NCBI GenBank assembly: GCA_963844395.1
Contig: CAWJNX010000001.1
Span: forward strand, 876,436-940,435
Direction: 5' to 3'
Origin: VRUE01 sp963844395
GTDB taxonomy: Bacteria > Actinomycetota > Thermoleophilia > Solirubrobacterales > 70-9
Length of the DNA: 64,000 nt
A program made the translations under genes and the position numbers. A model generated the notes under the pieces. The model did no database searches, was not told the origin of the DNA, and worked only from the letters and a program-made list of their open reading frames with translations. This document shows positions 33,689 through 41,837 of the stretch, piece after piece. The number at the start of each line of letters is the position of its first letter. The stretch's first letter is position 1.

Positions 33689-33707
33689 GACACAATCCGG
33701 ACACATC
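33689..33707. repeat. Candidate integrase arm site, right
   Basis: GACACAATCCGGACACATC differs at two positions from 28442-28460 at the left end and is in the same orientation. It lies in the segment between the GAF gene and attR, whose reverse strand also carries the integrase's circular-form 3' end. Confidence 0.45.
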
Positions 33708-33822
33708 AGCCGGGTCGCCTGCGATCACGCCCGATCATCCGTCTCGCCCTCAAACAAGCTCATTTGCGGGGAGTCCTCGTCCTCGGATGATCCGGCGTGC
33801 CCTCCCGTGCCATGCTCGGGGC

Positions 33823-33868
33823 TCATGAAGGAGATCCTCGGCAAGCAGATGGGGTTGTAGGGATTAGC
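33823..33868. repeat. attR core, 46-bp direct repeat
   Basis: This copy is identical to 28355-28400 and contains a second MKEILGKQMGL-plus-stop coding end of the dehydrogenase gene with no gene body before it. It marks the right boundary of the element. Confidence 0.92.
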
Positions 33869-33870
33869 GG

Positions 33871-34224
33871 GTGTTCGCACGCGGCCATCAACCAGCCCTC
33901 GGCGACGCCGTCCGCCTGCTCCGCGAGAAGCGCGGCATGACCCAGGAAGCCGTAGCCCAGGCCGCCGGCATCACGACCGCCACCCACTCCCTGATCGAGC
34001 GGGGCCTAGCCAAGCCAACCTGGGACACCGTCAAGAAGATCGCCGCCGCCCTTGGCTCGTCGATGGGCGAGCCAGGCAAGCTCACTGACGACAAGCTCGA
34101 CACCGGCTGCGCGCCGACGTCGCGCAGACGGTTACCCGAAAACAGCTACGCGACCTGGACTGTCTTGTGGCCGGCTTCTTCGCGCAGGTTGAACTTCTCC
34201 CGTGGCCGACCGGACGGGGTGTAG
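33871..34224 (+). CDS. Xre family protein beside attR, probably truncated
   Basis: The frame starts at a GTG three bases after the attR core. Its first 75 residues (ALGDAVRLLREKRGMTQEAV, then AQAAGITTATHSLIERGLAK and PTWDTVKKIAAALGSSMGEP) match the Xre protein at 30994-31278 closely. It then runs on about 40 residues with no similarity, over the opposite-strand DUF2188 gene. The N-terminus lacks about 20 residues that the relative has, and a stop blocks extension upstream. A remnant of an earlier element at the same site is likely. Confidence 0.6.
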   Translation: MFARGHQPALGDAVRLLREKRGMTQEAVAQAAGITTATHSLIERGLAKPTWDTVKKIAAALGSSMGEPGKLTDDKLDTGCAPTSRRRLPENSYATWTVLWPASSRRLNFSRGRPDGV

Positions 34225-34379
34225 ACGATGACCGTCCCCTTGTCCTGTTCGAGGAGCACCGCTCGCGCCTGGGCAACGGCTTCTTCGAGCCGCGGGTGCG
34301 TCGAAAGCACCTTCTTCTCCCTACGGACTTGCCACATCCCCGAAGGCGAATCCTTCACAACGTCGAATTCGGTAGCCAT
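34146..34379 (-). CDS. DUF2188 family protein
   Basis: The 77-residue protein has the DUF2188 layout: MWQVRREKKVLSTHPRLEEA, then VAQARAVLLEQDKGTVIVYT with RPREKFNLREE near the end. This small alpha/beta fold is common near mobile and regulatory genes; its role is unknown. The ATG at 34379 follows an AAAGGAACGC ribosome site. Its 3' end overlaps the tail of the truncated Xre gene on the other strand. Confidence 0.7.
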   Translation of the reverse strand: MATEFDVVKDSPSGMWQVRREKKVLSTHPRLEEAVAQARAVLLEQDKGTVIVYTPSGRPREKFNLREEAGHKTVQVA

Positions 34380-34452
34380 GCGTTCCTTTCGTCGTTGTAC
34401 AGAAAGTTTAGTTCCTGTGGCGGCGTCTGAAGGGCTTGCAAGAGACGACGTT

Positions 34453-35778
34453 CTACTGTGCGAGTTGAGCATTTCCGGGCTCGAAGAACCGCGCGTACAG
34501 TTTCCGCACCTGACCCTCCGTAAGCCCGGCGAGATAATCGCAGATCAGCCTGTGCAGGTCACCCTGACTGTCTTCGGCCGAACGCAGCTGAGGCCGCATT
34601 CTCCGCGGAAAGAGCAGGAAGCGGTCACGGGGAGGTTCGCGTAGACAGCTGTCGTACAGCGCTTGGAAGAGCCGGTCGAGGATCTCGTGTCCCTTGAAGA
34701 AGACGCCAGCCGTGATCTCGCTGCGCAGCAGGTACTCGACCGTGATCGCCTTCAGCACCTGGTTGCGCACCCGCATCTCTTTCGGAATCTCCAGCCTGTA
34801 GTCGAAGAGGGTCTCTCCCGGACCGATCGCAACCACGTCGCCGGCGAGGACGAACTCGTTGATGAAGCCCCGCGAGAGCTCGCGGACGACGTCCAAGGGA
34901 ATCTCAGGCGCCCACTTCGCGAGCGCGTTGTAGAGCTCGCCGAGGATCTCGGTCACTTCCTCCTCGCTTGGGACTTCCTCATCGACCCAGACCCTTGGCG
35001 CGTCGGCGATGCTTCTGTAGACGGTCTCGACAAACTGGTCCGACTTCCAGGTCGCGGGCAGCAGCAGGCCGCTGGCGATCCCGTCCTCGAGGTCGTGAAC
35101 CGAGTAGGCGATGTCGTCCGCCCAGTCCATCAGCTGGCAGGGCAGCGTGCGCGGCGGCCGGTCCACCGGCTTCTGCAGCAGTCCTTGGTCAGTACCGTCG
35201 TAGAGCCACTTCACCATCTCGGGTCCAGTGTCGTCGGCGTAGAGGAACTTCCCCGCCTTCGTGTCCCCGTTGCGCTCGTAGGGGTACTTGAGCAGTGCCA
35301 GCAGCGTTGCCCTGCAGAGGTCGAGACCGAGGTAGTCCCAGTGCTTGGGCTCGATCCTGGTGACAATGCGGAAAGTCTGCGCGTTGCCCTCGAAGCCGCC
35401 ATGGTCCTTCATCCGCGCGTTGAGCGTTTCCTCTCCGGTATGGCCAAACGGAGGGTGGCCAAGGTCGTGCGCCAGGCAGGACGCCTCCACCAGGCTCATG
35501 GGCACTCCGAAGCGGCCAGCAAGGCCGCGGCCGATCTGCGAGACCTCGATTGAGTGGGTGATCCGGGTGCGCAGGAAGTCAGCTGCGTGGGGCTCGAAGA
35601 TTTGCGTCTTGCCCTGCAGGCTCCTGAAGGCAGCCGAGTGAATGATACGGGCACGGTCGCGCTCGAACGGGCTGCGCGAATCCTTGTCGTCCTGCGCCGG
35701 CTCGTCGATGTTGTAGCGGGCAGTTTCCCGCTCGGAGAAGAAGTCGAACTCCTCAAGTCCCCCCACGCTTGAATCCAT
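34453..35778 (-). CDS. dgt: dGTPase-like HD-domain triphosphohydrolase
   Basis: The 441-residue protein belongs to the HD-type deoxynucleotide triphosphohydrolases, which cut dNTPs to nucleoside and triphosphate. The HD motif is complete: His in FLRTRITHSIEVSQIGRGL, His-Asp in SCLAHDLGHPPFGHTGEE, and a later Asp in CQLMDWADDIAYSVHDLEDG. The N-terminal DRARIIHSAAFRSLQGKTQI is typical. The ATG at 35778 has a ribosome site (CCAGGTGAT); an open frame continues upstream without one. Members of this family can deplete dNTPs during phage infection, and the mobile element next door makes that role worth noting, but a housekeeping role is equally likely. Confidence 0.88.
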   Translation of the reverse strand: MDSSVGGLEEFDFFSERETARYNIDEPAQDDKDSRSPFERDRARIIHSAAFRSLQGKTQIFEPHAADFLRTRITHSIEVSQIGRGLAGRFGVPMSLVEASCLAHDLGHPPFGHTGEETLNARMKDHGGFEGNAQTFRIVTRIEPKHWDYLGLDLCRATLLALLKYPYERNGDTKAGKFLYADDTGPEMVKWLYDGTDQGLLQKPVDRPPRTLPCQLMDWADDIAYSVHDLEDGIASGLLLPATWKSDQFVETVYRSIADAPRVWVDEEVPSEEEVTEILGELYNALAKWAPEIPLDVVRELSRGFINEFVLAGDVVAIGPGETLFDYRLEIPKEMRVRNQVLKAITVEYLLRSEITAGVFFKGHEILDRLFQALYDSCLREPPRDRFLLFPRRMRPQLRSAEDSQGDLHRLICDYLAGLTEGQVRKLYARFFEPGNAQLAQ

Positions 35779-35908
35779 ATCACCTGGAGAGCGCCTTGGG
35801 CGTTCCCTTGCGGAAATAGGACGATGCCGGGAATCGACGACAGATGTCGAATTGGAACGCGCACACGCTTCCCGCGGTCTGGAGCGGGTAATAAGCGAAG
35901 GAGCGATC

Positions 35909-36094
35909 ATGCCTGAAAGCCGGCAGAACATCTCGATTACGGCGCCCCTGGTGATACGGCGCGCCGATTTCTTCGCCGCGCTCGCCTCCCCTCAGGTGCA
36001 ATCGACCCTCGCCCACGCGCGGGCGATCCTTGCTGCGGAGCGCTTCCCCCCACGAAACGGTCGCCGTGCCCGCGGGGGTTTCTCGCGACCCTAG
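35909..36094 (+). CDS. Small hypothetical protein
   Basis: The 61-residue frame (MPESRQNISITAPLVIRRAD, then QSTLAHARAILAAERFPPRN) has a good ribosome site, GGAGCGATC. It matches no family I know. It is divergent from the dgt gene and its stop overlaps the end of the acetyltransferase gene on the other strand by 4 bp. Confidence 0.45.
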   Translation: MPESRQNISITAPLVIRRADFFAALASPQVQSTLAHARAILAAERFPPRNGRRARGGFSRP

Positions 36095-36669
36095 ACGGGC
36101 GGCTCGCGGATCGGATACCAGAGGCGCGGCGGGGCGCCGGCTGGCTGATCCTCCGGTGCTGCACGCTCGAAGTGGAAGCGCCGCATCCAGAGTTTCTCGG
36201 CTGTTTCGTCGTCGTGGGGGGTGACGACCATAGCCGTGGCCTCTTCGTCCATGCCGATCGAGACCGCGTACTCGAAGAGCTGGGTACCGAAGCCGACCGG
36301 GCTGTTGGAGCTGCGTGCGATCCACGAGACGTCGACGGCGATCTCCAGCTTGTCGGTGGGAACATCCCCGTCGGAGTCCGGAGCGAACCTGAACGGTATG
36401 AAGCCGAGCACACAGAAGGCGAGCAGCTCGTTGCGGGGAGTGAGATCGAGCACGGTGAGCAGCGGCAGTTCGGGCGAGCGCAGCTGACAGCGGAGCCAGC
36501 TGAGCGCGTCCTTGGCGGCATCGAAGGGCAATGGCTTAAACTTCTCGATCGCGGCAACGAGAGTCGGGTCAAGATCGCGTGTCAGGGTGCCGGCGGGAAG
36601 TCGGACCTTGAAGGTCTCCACGGCCTCCATAGCGCTGCTGCCACTCACTGTGATCCCTCTCTCGCCCAT
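36091..36669 (-). CDS. GNAT-like acetyltransferase candidate
   Basis: The 192-residue protein has a late acetyl-CoA-type segment, VGFGTQLFEYAVSIGMDEEA, then TAEKLWMRRFHFERA, that follows the GNAT pattern of a pantetheine-binding loop and a C-terminal strand. The part before it (ELLAFCVLGFIPFRF and EIAVDVSWIARSSNSPVG) also fits. Some GNAT proteins of this size are toxins paired with ribbon-helix-helix antitoxins, but no such partner is present. The substrate is unknown. Confidence 0.55.
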   Translation of the reverse strand: MGERGITVSGSSAMEAVETFKVRLPAGTLTRDLDPTLVAAIEKFKPLPFDAAKDALSWLRCQLRSPELPLLTVLDLTPRNELLAFCVLGFIPFRFAPDSDGDVPTDKLEIAVDVSWIARSSNSPVGFGTQLFEYAVSIGMDEEATAMVVTPHDDETAEKLWMRRFHFERAAPEDQPAGAPPRLWYPIREPPV

Positions 36670-36886
36670 GCTCGCCTTCCTGCCCCGATTCTCGAATTCC
36701 GCCGCCGGCCTGCGAGCACTTGCGCATCGCTGACTGGATGTGAAGAAAACTCAGCTGATCTTTACTCAGCCGTCCCTTTGCAAACGACCGCCGTTTACAA
36801 GTCTAGCCGATCGAGTGTCGGCAACGGTACGCCTGTGCGAGGACCAAGGTACGCCGAAGAATCGACTGGGCGGTGCTCGGCTGCGG

Positions 36887-37081
36887 TCAGCCGGCGAGGC
36901 CTTGTCGGCGGCGGAGGCATTGCGCGTGCGCTTCGCTGTTCATCACCTGCACACCGGGATGGTCGAGGTTCGAGACAAAGGACGAGATCGGGATGTTCAT
37001 GGACCCCGAGCGCCGTTGCAGGGCCTCCTGCGGCGACGCATAGACCTCGCTCCTCCCAGAGGGCTTGTCCAAAATCGTCAT
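36887..37081 (-). CDS. Small hypothetical protein
   Basis: A 64-residue frame begins MTILDKPSGRSEVYASPQEA and includes MNIPISSFVSNLDHPGVQVM. It has a strong AAGGAG ribosome site 8 bp before the ATG, which is the main reason to accept it. No family is recognised. The surroundings are otherwise non-coding and less GC-rich. Confidence 0.4.
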   Translation of the reverse strand: MTILDKPSGRSEVYASPQEALQRRSGSMNIPISSFVSNLDHPGVQVMNSEAHAQCLRRRQGLAG

Positions 37082-37434
37082 CTGGCTGACTCCTTCGATT
37101 CGATTGACATGTGCCTGATTTCCGAATCGTCGGAGGCACCGCTCCGACCCGGTGCGCAAGATAACAGACCGTTCCCATGTAGTTTTCTGAGACGCCCTGT
37201 CTACGCTCGATGGGCCTGGTTGGGGAAGTCTGGACGGGGAGGTGGGGACGACGCCTTCGCTAGCCGAGCTCGCTGACCTCTATGGGACCGACAGGAGCCC
37301 GGTCAGCCCCAGCCCAACTACCCGACGGGAATTCCGGCGGGTTTCGTCCCGCAGGGAATGGCTTGAGCCGCTTCGCGGCTAGCCGGTGGGGAGCGTAGGA
37401 TCGTCGGGAGGCAGGCCCGACGAAAGGAGATCCG
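37082..37434. other. 353 bp without a supported gene
   Basis: This stretch has no frame with a ribosome site or a recognised family. It contains two simple hairpins near its right end: GCGGG-TTTC-GTCCCGC at about 37338-37353 and AGCCGC-TTC-GCGGCT at about 37366-37380. Either could be a terminator, though neither has a T-run. Confidence 0.4.
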
Positions 37435-37737
37435 ATGCTCTGTGCATTGACCGTTCGCAAGCTGAAGCCCGGCTCGATGGAAGACTTCAAACGGGCGTTC
37501 GTTCCGCAGGACACCTCGAATGTCCCCTCGGGCTGGAAGAAGTTCTACGCGCTGCAGAACGTCAACAACGAGAACGAGGTGATCACCTTCGGCCTCTTCG
37601 ACGGCACGCTCGAGGAGCTGCGGGCCGGGCAGCAAGGCGGCGAATACGACGAGCGGCGGGCGGCGGGCGACGAGTTCGTCGAATCGGTCGGCGCCGACGG
37701 CGTCTTCGATGTCGTCGAGGAACGCTCGATGGACTGA
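37435..37737 (+). CDS. Antibiotic monooxygenase-like alpha/beta-barrel protein
   Basis: The 100-residue protein (MLCALTVRKLKPGSMEDFKR, then WKKFYALQNVNNENEVITFG and LFDGTLEELRAG) resembles dimeric alpha/beta-barrel proteins such as antibiotic-biosynthesis monooxygenases and their ligand-binding relatives. No catalytic residue can be named. A clear ribosome site (AAAGGAG) lies 5 bp before the ATG. A VOC-family gene follows 11 bp downstream and is probably in the same operon. Confidence 0.6.
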   Translation: MLCALTVRKLKPGSMEDFKRAFVPQDTSNVPSGWKKFYALQNVNNENEVITFGLFDGTLEELRAGQQGGEYDERRAAGDEFVESVGADGVFDVVEERSMD

Positions 37738-37748
37738 GGGGGCGAGCG

Positions 37749-38174
37749 ATGAAGCAGCGGGTCAGCCTGATCACGCTGGGCGTCGCCGACCTCGGGCGGG
37801 CGCGGCGGTTCTACGAGGGGCTCGGCTGGAAGACCAATGCCGGGCCGGAGGACGAAGTCGTCTTCTTCCAAGCGGGCGACATGGTGTTCGCGCTCTGGGG
37901 CCGCGAACGGCTGGCCGAGGACAGCTGCGTCGAGGACGGCGGCGGGTGGGGTGGCGTGACCCTTGCGGTCAACGTCGCCTCCCCCGCGGAGGTCGACGAG
38001 ATCACCGAGGAGGCGCGGAAGGCGGGAGCGACGATCGGGCGGGAGCCGGCGCAAACGTTCTGGGGCGGTTACAGCTCGCTCTTCATCGACCCCGACGGGC
38101 ATCCGTGGGAGGTCGCTCACAATCCGCGCTGGACGATCGCCGAGGACGGCGGCGTCCGTCTTCCCCCCAGATGA
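37749..38174 (+). CDS. VOC family (glyoxalase-like) protein
   Basis: The 141-residue protein has the vicinal-oxygen-chelate fold: MKQRVSLITLGVADLGRARR with FYEGLGWKTN, then a second half VTLAVNVASPAEVDEITEEA and GGYSSLFIDPDGHPWEVAHN. The DPDGHPWEV ending with a metal-ligand Glu is typical. Glyoxalase, dioxygenase or resistance functions are all possible. It follows an ABM-like gene. Confidence 0.82.
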   Translation: MKQRVSLITLGVADLGRARRFYEGLGWKTNAGPEDEVVFFQAGDMVFALWGRERLAEDSCVEDGGGWGGVTLAVNVASPAEVDEITEEARKAGATIGREPAQTFWGGYSSLFIDPDGHPWEVAHNPRWTIAEDGGVRLPPR

Positions 38175-38377
38175 AGCGATCCGAGCGCTCCGACGATGTC
38201 TGGCTTTAGCCCGAGGTTCAGGGCGGCCAGGCAGAGCAGCCCAAGCCGAACAAATGGGTGCCCCGACCGTTCATGGGAGGCCGAACGGCCGGAAGCACCC
38301 TCGTACAACAACGGGCCCCGTCGCGGAATGTCAGATCCAAATTCCTGATCCGGTAGGTCCGTCGTACGATCCGAGCC

Positions 38378-38830
38378 ATGATCTACCTGCTGCGGCACGG
38401 TGAGGCCGAGCGAGGCGACGGCGACGATGCGGCACGACGCCTGACGCCGAAGGGCGAGCGGCAGTCGGAGGCGGCCGGGCAGGCCTTGGCCGTGCTCGGC
38501 ACCCAGATCGACGCCTGCCTGACCAGCCCCAAGGTGAGAGCGGCGGACACGGCCCGGCTCGCCTGTGAGGCATTGGCGATCGAGCCGGAGATCGCGACCG
38601 AGCTGGCCGAGGGAGGCTTCGACTCGCTGGTGCTAGCCGCCGGCCGCGGCGACACGATGCTGGTCGGACACGAGCCCGACTTCTCGAGCGAGGTGGCGCG
38701 ACTCACCGGGTCCAGGGCGAAGCTGCGCAAGGGCGGGCTGGCGATCGTCGATGGTGAGACGCTGCTCGCCCTGCTGCGACCGGGGGACCTCGCCGCAATC
38801 GCCGCCGCACCGGCAGAAGTGCGCGAGTGA
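38378..38830 (+). CDS. SixA-like phosphohistidine phosphatase
   Basis: The 150-residue protein is a short histidine phosphatase. The phosphate-accepting RHG motif is in MIYLLRHGEAERG, the second arginine in ACLTSPKVRAADTARLACEA and the second histidine in GDTMLVGHEPDFSSEV. SixA enzymes remove phosphate from histidine on signalling proteins. Its stop overlaps the start of the GNAT gene (GTGA). Confidence 0.87.
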   Translation: MIYLLRHGEAERGDGDDAARRLTPKGERQSEAAGQALAVLGTQIDACLTSPKVRAADTARLACEALAIEPEIATELAEGGFDSLVLAAGRGDTMLVGHEPDFSSEVARLTGSRAKLRKGGLAIVDGETLLALLRPGDLAAIAAAPAEVRE

Positions 38831-39642
38831 GCCCGGGGGGCGAGCGGCTCAGGGCCCGCGTTCATCTCAATCTGATCGACAGCTCGCGCCAACTGTTCGA
38901 ACTCGATCCCGGTGCTGTGGTCGAGGCCGGAGACGGATGGTTTTTCGGCGCCGGTCGCTCACCGCATCCGGCAATCTCCAACGCGGCGTTCCGCACCGAT
39001 GACGAGCTCGATTCCGAAGAGTTCCTGGAGCGCGCGAGAGCCTTCTTTGAAGGCCTGGGAAGGGGGTTCAGCGTCTGGCTGCGGCACGAGGAGCTCGCCG
39101 ACCGCGACCTGCTCGCCGCGGCCGAGGCGGCGGGGCTGACGCAGGTTCACGAGATGCCGGAGATGGTGCTCGGCGAGCGGCCCGAAGAGCGACCGCTCCC
39201 ATCGGGGGTCGAGCTGCGGCGGGTCAGCACGGCCGGCGAGGCGGAGGACTACTGGCGGGTGGCGACCCTCTCCTATGCGAGTCTCGGCTTCCCACCGGGA
39301 ATCTTCGACTTCTACGAGGATCCCACCGGCCTCCTCGCCGAGAACGCGGCTGCCTTCATCGCGTACCTCGACGAGAGGCCCGTTTCGATCGCGATGACGA
39401 TCGTCAGCCACGGCGTCGCGGGCATCTACTGGGTGGGAAGCCTCGAGCAGGCTCGCGGCAAGGGGCTGGGATGGGCGCTGACCGCCACCGCCACCAATGC
39501 CGGCTTCGATCTCGGCGCGGACGCCGCCTCGCTGCAGGCCTCGGTAATGGGCCGACCGATCTACGCGGCAATGGGCTACGAGGCGATCTATGACTACCGG
39601 CTGTTGATGTCAGCCCCACCCGAGGCCGCGGATACCGCCTGA
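38827..39642 (+). CDS. GNAT family acetyltransferase
   Basis: The 271-residue protein starts at a GTG that overlaps the SixA-like gene. The acetyl-CoA motif A is in IYWVGSLEQARGKGLGWALT, then ATNAGFDLGADAASLQASVM and AAMGYEAIYDYRLL at the end. The first 120 residues form a second domain with a weak GNAT-like layout, so this may be a tandem form. The acceptor is not known. Confidence 0.82.
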   Translation: MSPGGERLRARVHLNLIDSSRQLFELDPGAVVEAGDGWFFGAGRSPHPAISNAAFRTDDELDSEEFLERARAFFEGLGRGFSVWLRHEELADRDLLAAAEAAGLTQVHEMPEMVLGERPEERPLPSGVELRRVSTAGEAEDYWRVATLSYASLGFPPGIFDFYEDPTGLLAENAAAFIAYLDERPVSIAMTIVSHGVAGIYWVGSLEQARGKGLGWALTATATNAGFDLGADAASLQASVMGRPIYAAMGYEAIYDYRLLMSAPPEAADTA

Positions 39643-39656
39643 ACGGTGGTCGGCGC

Positions 39657-40313
39657 TTAGGGACGCAGGCGGAAGGGCGGATAGCGATCCGTGACCAGGG
39701 CAAAGGCGTAGCCGATCACTCGATTCTGCCAGCGGTAGGTGCCCTCTACGAACTCGAACAGGCCACGCGGGTAGCGGCCGGTGAAGAGAATCGCGAACCA
39801 AGCGATGACGACCGCGAAGAACGCCCCGATGAAGAGGAAAAAGAGGACGACGTAATGGGGAATCGCTAACAGCCACTTGACGATCGGCATGCCGCGCCCG
39901 AGCTCTGCCTCGACATCCGGATAGGGGAGGTCGAGGTGGACAGACTGACGCTCGTCGGTTGAGGGGTAGCGATCGTCCATCAGCGATATGTAGACGCCGA
40001 TCCGATTCGTAAAGCGGAGGATTTCGAGGTTCCAGTCGAACCACCAACGCGGATATTTCTTGCGAAAGAGGATCATCAGGCCAGCCGGCAGGGCGACCAG
40101 GCCGAGGCCGGCGCCACCCCACAAGCTGGTGTCGAGGTGAACTTCGCTCGACCATGATCCGCCCACGACCAGGGACGCCAGGATCAAGATCGGGATCACG
40201 GTGAAGATCCGGAAGAAGGTCGTGAGGCGGTTCAGCGTGCGGTCCGGGTAGTCGACCGCGAACGTGACGGGGTAATCCGAGGGTCCAACCGCTGGATTCG
40301 GCGACATCTCCAT
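39657..40313 (-). CDS. DUF4389 membrane protein
   Basis: The 218-residue protein has three membrane segments (FFRIFTVIPILILASLVVGG, a second near GLGLVALPAGLMILF, and YVVLFFLFIGAFFAVVIAWF). It shows the family signature PRGLFEFVEGTYRWQNRVIG near the C-terminus. DUF4389 proteins are common in actinobacteria and have no known function. An AAGGAG ribosome site precedes the ATG. Confidence 0.82.
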   Translation of the reverse strand: MEMSPNPAVGPSDYPVTFAVDYPDRTLNRLTTFFRIFTVIPILILASLVVGGSWSSEVHLDTSLWGGAGLGLVALPAGLMILFRKKYPRWWFDWNLEILRFTNRIGVYISLMDDRYPSTDERQSVHLDLPYPDVEAELGRGMPIVKWLLAIPHYVVLFFLFIGAFFAVVIAWFAILFTGRYPRGLFEFVEGTYRWQNRVIGYAFALVTDRYPPFRLRP

Positions 40314-40382
40314 TTACAGGCTCCTTCTCCTGGGACTGGGGCTTCGGTCTTCGACCGGCAGGCCTCAAGCCCTTCCCGTCAC

Positions 40383-40396
40383 TGACTGGCCGGTCA
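40383..40396. promoter_or_regulatory. TetR-type operator candidate
   Basis: TGACTGGCCGGTCA is a near-palindrome of the TGAC...GTCA type, similar to the 16428-16443 site. It lies 70 bp upstream of the SDR gene start, in the region shared with the divergent DUF4389 gene. Confidence 0.5.
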
Positions 40397-40465
40397 ACCA
40401 GGACACCGTCCTTCCCTGTAGCCTCCGCGCCCGACTTCCGAGACCTAGAAGGAGAGCGCAGATAG

Positions 40466-41297
40466 ATGGGACTTCTCGATGGGAAAACGGCGATCGTCAC
40501 CGGCTCCGCCCGTGGCATTGGACGGGCCACTGCCGAGCTGTTCGTGGCTGAGGGCGCCAAGGTTCTGATCAACGACCTCGACGCCGACATCGCCGAGCAG
40601 GCGTCAGGCGAGATCGATGGCGAGACGGCCGTCCACGCCGGCGACCTGACCAAGGAGGGCGCGGCCGACGAGCTCGTCGCCGCCGCGGTCGACGCCTTCG
40701 GCAGCGTCGACATCGCCGTCAACAACGCCGGCTACACCTGGGACGGCGTCGCCCACAAGATGAGCGACGAGCAGTTCCAGGCGATGCTCGACATCCACAC
40801 CGTGGTCCCCTTCCGGGTCGCCCGGGCGCTCGCCCCCCACTGGCGCGAGGCAGCGAAGGCGGAGCGCAATGAGGGCAACGAGGTCTTCCGCAAGCTGATC
40901 AACGTCTCCTCGACCTCGGGCACGATGGGCAACGCCGGCCAGGTCAACTACTCGGCCGCGAAGATGGGCGTCGTCGGCCTGACCAAAACCCTCGCCAAGG
41001 AGTGGGGGCAGTTCAAGATCAACGTCAACGCCGTCGCCTTCGGCTTCGTCGAAACGCGCCTGACCCAGGCAAAGGAGGCGGGTGAGGAGATGACCTCGCC
41101 GGGCGGGGAGAAGATCGAGCTGGGCATCCCCGAGCAGATGCGGGCGATGGCCTCGGCGATCATCCCGATCGGCCGTCCCGCCACGCCCGAGGAGGCGTCG
41201 GGCCCGGTGCTGTTCCTCGTCCTCGCCGCTGGCCAACTACATGCACGGCCAGGTCCTCAACGTGACCGGCGGCATGTTCGGGGGGATGTACACCTGA
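40466..41297 (+). CDS. FabG-like short-chain dehydrogenase, one frame break near its end
   Basis: This NAD(P)-dependent short-chain dehydrogenase shows the cofactor loop IVTGSARGIGRATAELFVAE, the NNAG motif (DIAVNNAGYTWDG), and the catalytic Ser, Tyr and Lys in NVSSTSGTMGNAGQVNYSAA followed by K. Near 41219 a single-base change alters the frame; in the restored frame it ends SPLANYMHGQVLNVTGGMFG and stops at 41297, the normal family ending. As given, the frame runs on into the next gene (to 41785). It has a good ribosome site (AAGGAG) and a TetR-like operator upstream. A fatty-acid or hydroxyacyl-CoA substrate is possible. Confidence 0.85.
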
Positions 41298-41785
41298 GCT
41301 CGACGGCAACAGAGGGCAGGCCGTCGCCCCGCTACCTCGACCTGGCGGACCGGGTCTGGCCTGCCCTCCATCGCTTCATGGGCCTCCACACGCTCGCCTA
41401 CCGGGCGAGCGGTGGACGGCTCGGCCACACGCTCCCCGGCGTGCCGGGCAAGATGCTGCTGCTCGACCACGTCGGGGCCAAGAGCGGCACGAAGCGCACC
41501 TCTCCCCTCCTCTACGTGCCTGACGGCGAGAACGTCTTCATCGTCGCCTCCAAGGGCGGCTTCCCCAAGCACCCCGCCTGGTACCACAACCTGATGGCCA
41601 ACCCGGACACGACGGTGCAGATCGGCCGTGAGCGGCGACCGGTCCATGCCCGCGTCGCGACGCCGGAGGAGCGGGAGCGCCTCTGGCCGATGGCGGTGCG
41701 GGCCTATCGCGGCTACGCCGACTACCAGAAGCGCAGCAAAGGCCGCGAGATCCCGCTGGTCGTGCTCGAGCCGCGCAAGCCTTAG
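41294..41785 (+). CDS. Deazaflavin (F420)-type nitroreductase family protein
   Basis: The protein (about 163 residues) belongs to the DUF385/Ddn family of F420-binding oxidoreductases: MGLHTLAYRASGGRLGHTLP, then GAKSGTKRTSPLLYVPDGEN and FIVASKGGFPKHPAWYHNLM with NPDTTVQIG. No ATG, GTG or TTG exists at the expected start; a CTG at 41294 overlaps the SDR stop (CTGA), echoing the overlap style of the window. As given, the frame is continuous with the SDR gene because of that gene's frame break. F420 use is inferred from family. Confidence 0.78.
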   Translation: MSSTATEGRPSPRYLDLADRVWPALHRFMGLHTLAYRASGGRLGHTLPGVPGKMLLLDHVGAKSGTKRTSPLLYVPDGENVFIVASKGGFPKHPAWYHNLMANPDTTVQIGRERRPVHARVATPEERERLWPMAVRAYRGYADYQKRSKGREIPLVVLEPRKP

Positions 41786-41837
41786 CGCTGCCTGGCGACT
41801 TCTTCGCCTATAAGGCGCAAAAGTCGCCAGCCAACGG

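Larger units (their letters stand above)
28401..33868. mobile_element. Integrative element of about 5.5 kb
   Basis: The interval between two identical 46-bp attachment cores holds a tyrosine integrase, a helix-turn-helix/excisionase-like gene, an Xre regulator and a small winged-helix gene in one minus-strand operon. A divergent Xre gene and cargo follow (31382-33630). No relaxase, replication or capsid genes are seen, so the element probably moves with help, as a satellite or a minimal genomic island. Each end carries a copy of a 19-bp sequence (28442-28460 and 33689-33707, 17 of 19 identical) that could be integrase arm sites. Confidence 0.88.

Noticed and set aside
28401..33868. Element as an ICE or plasmid
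   Set aside because: No relaxase, coupling protein, type IV secretion or replication gene is present in the interval, so conjugative or plasmid status is not supported.
36670..36886. Possible tRNA-like TTCGAATT sequence near 36690
   Set aside because: No acceptor or anticodon stem can be folded around it, so it is not a tRNA.
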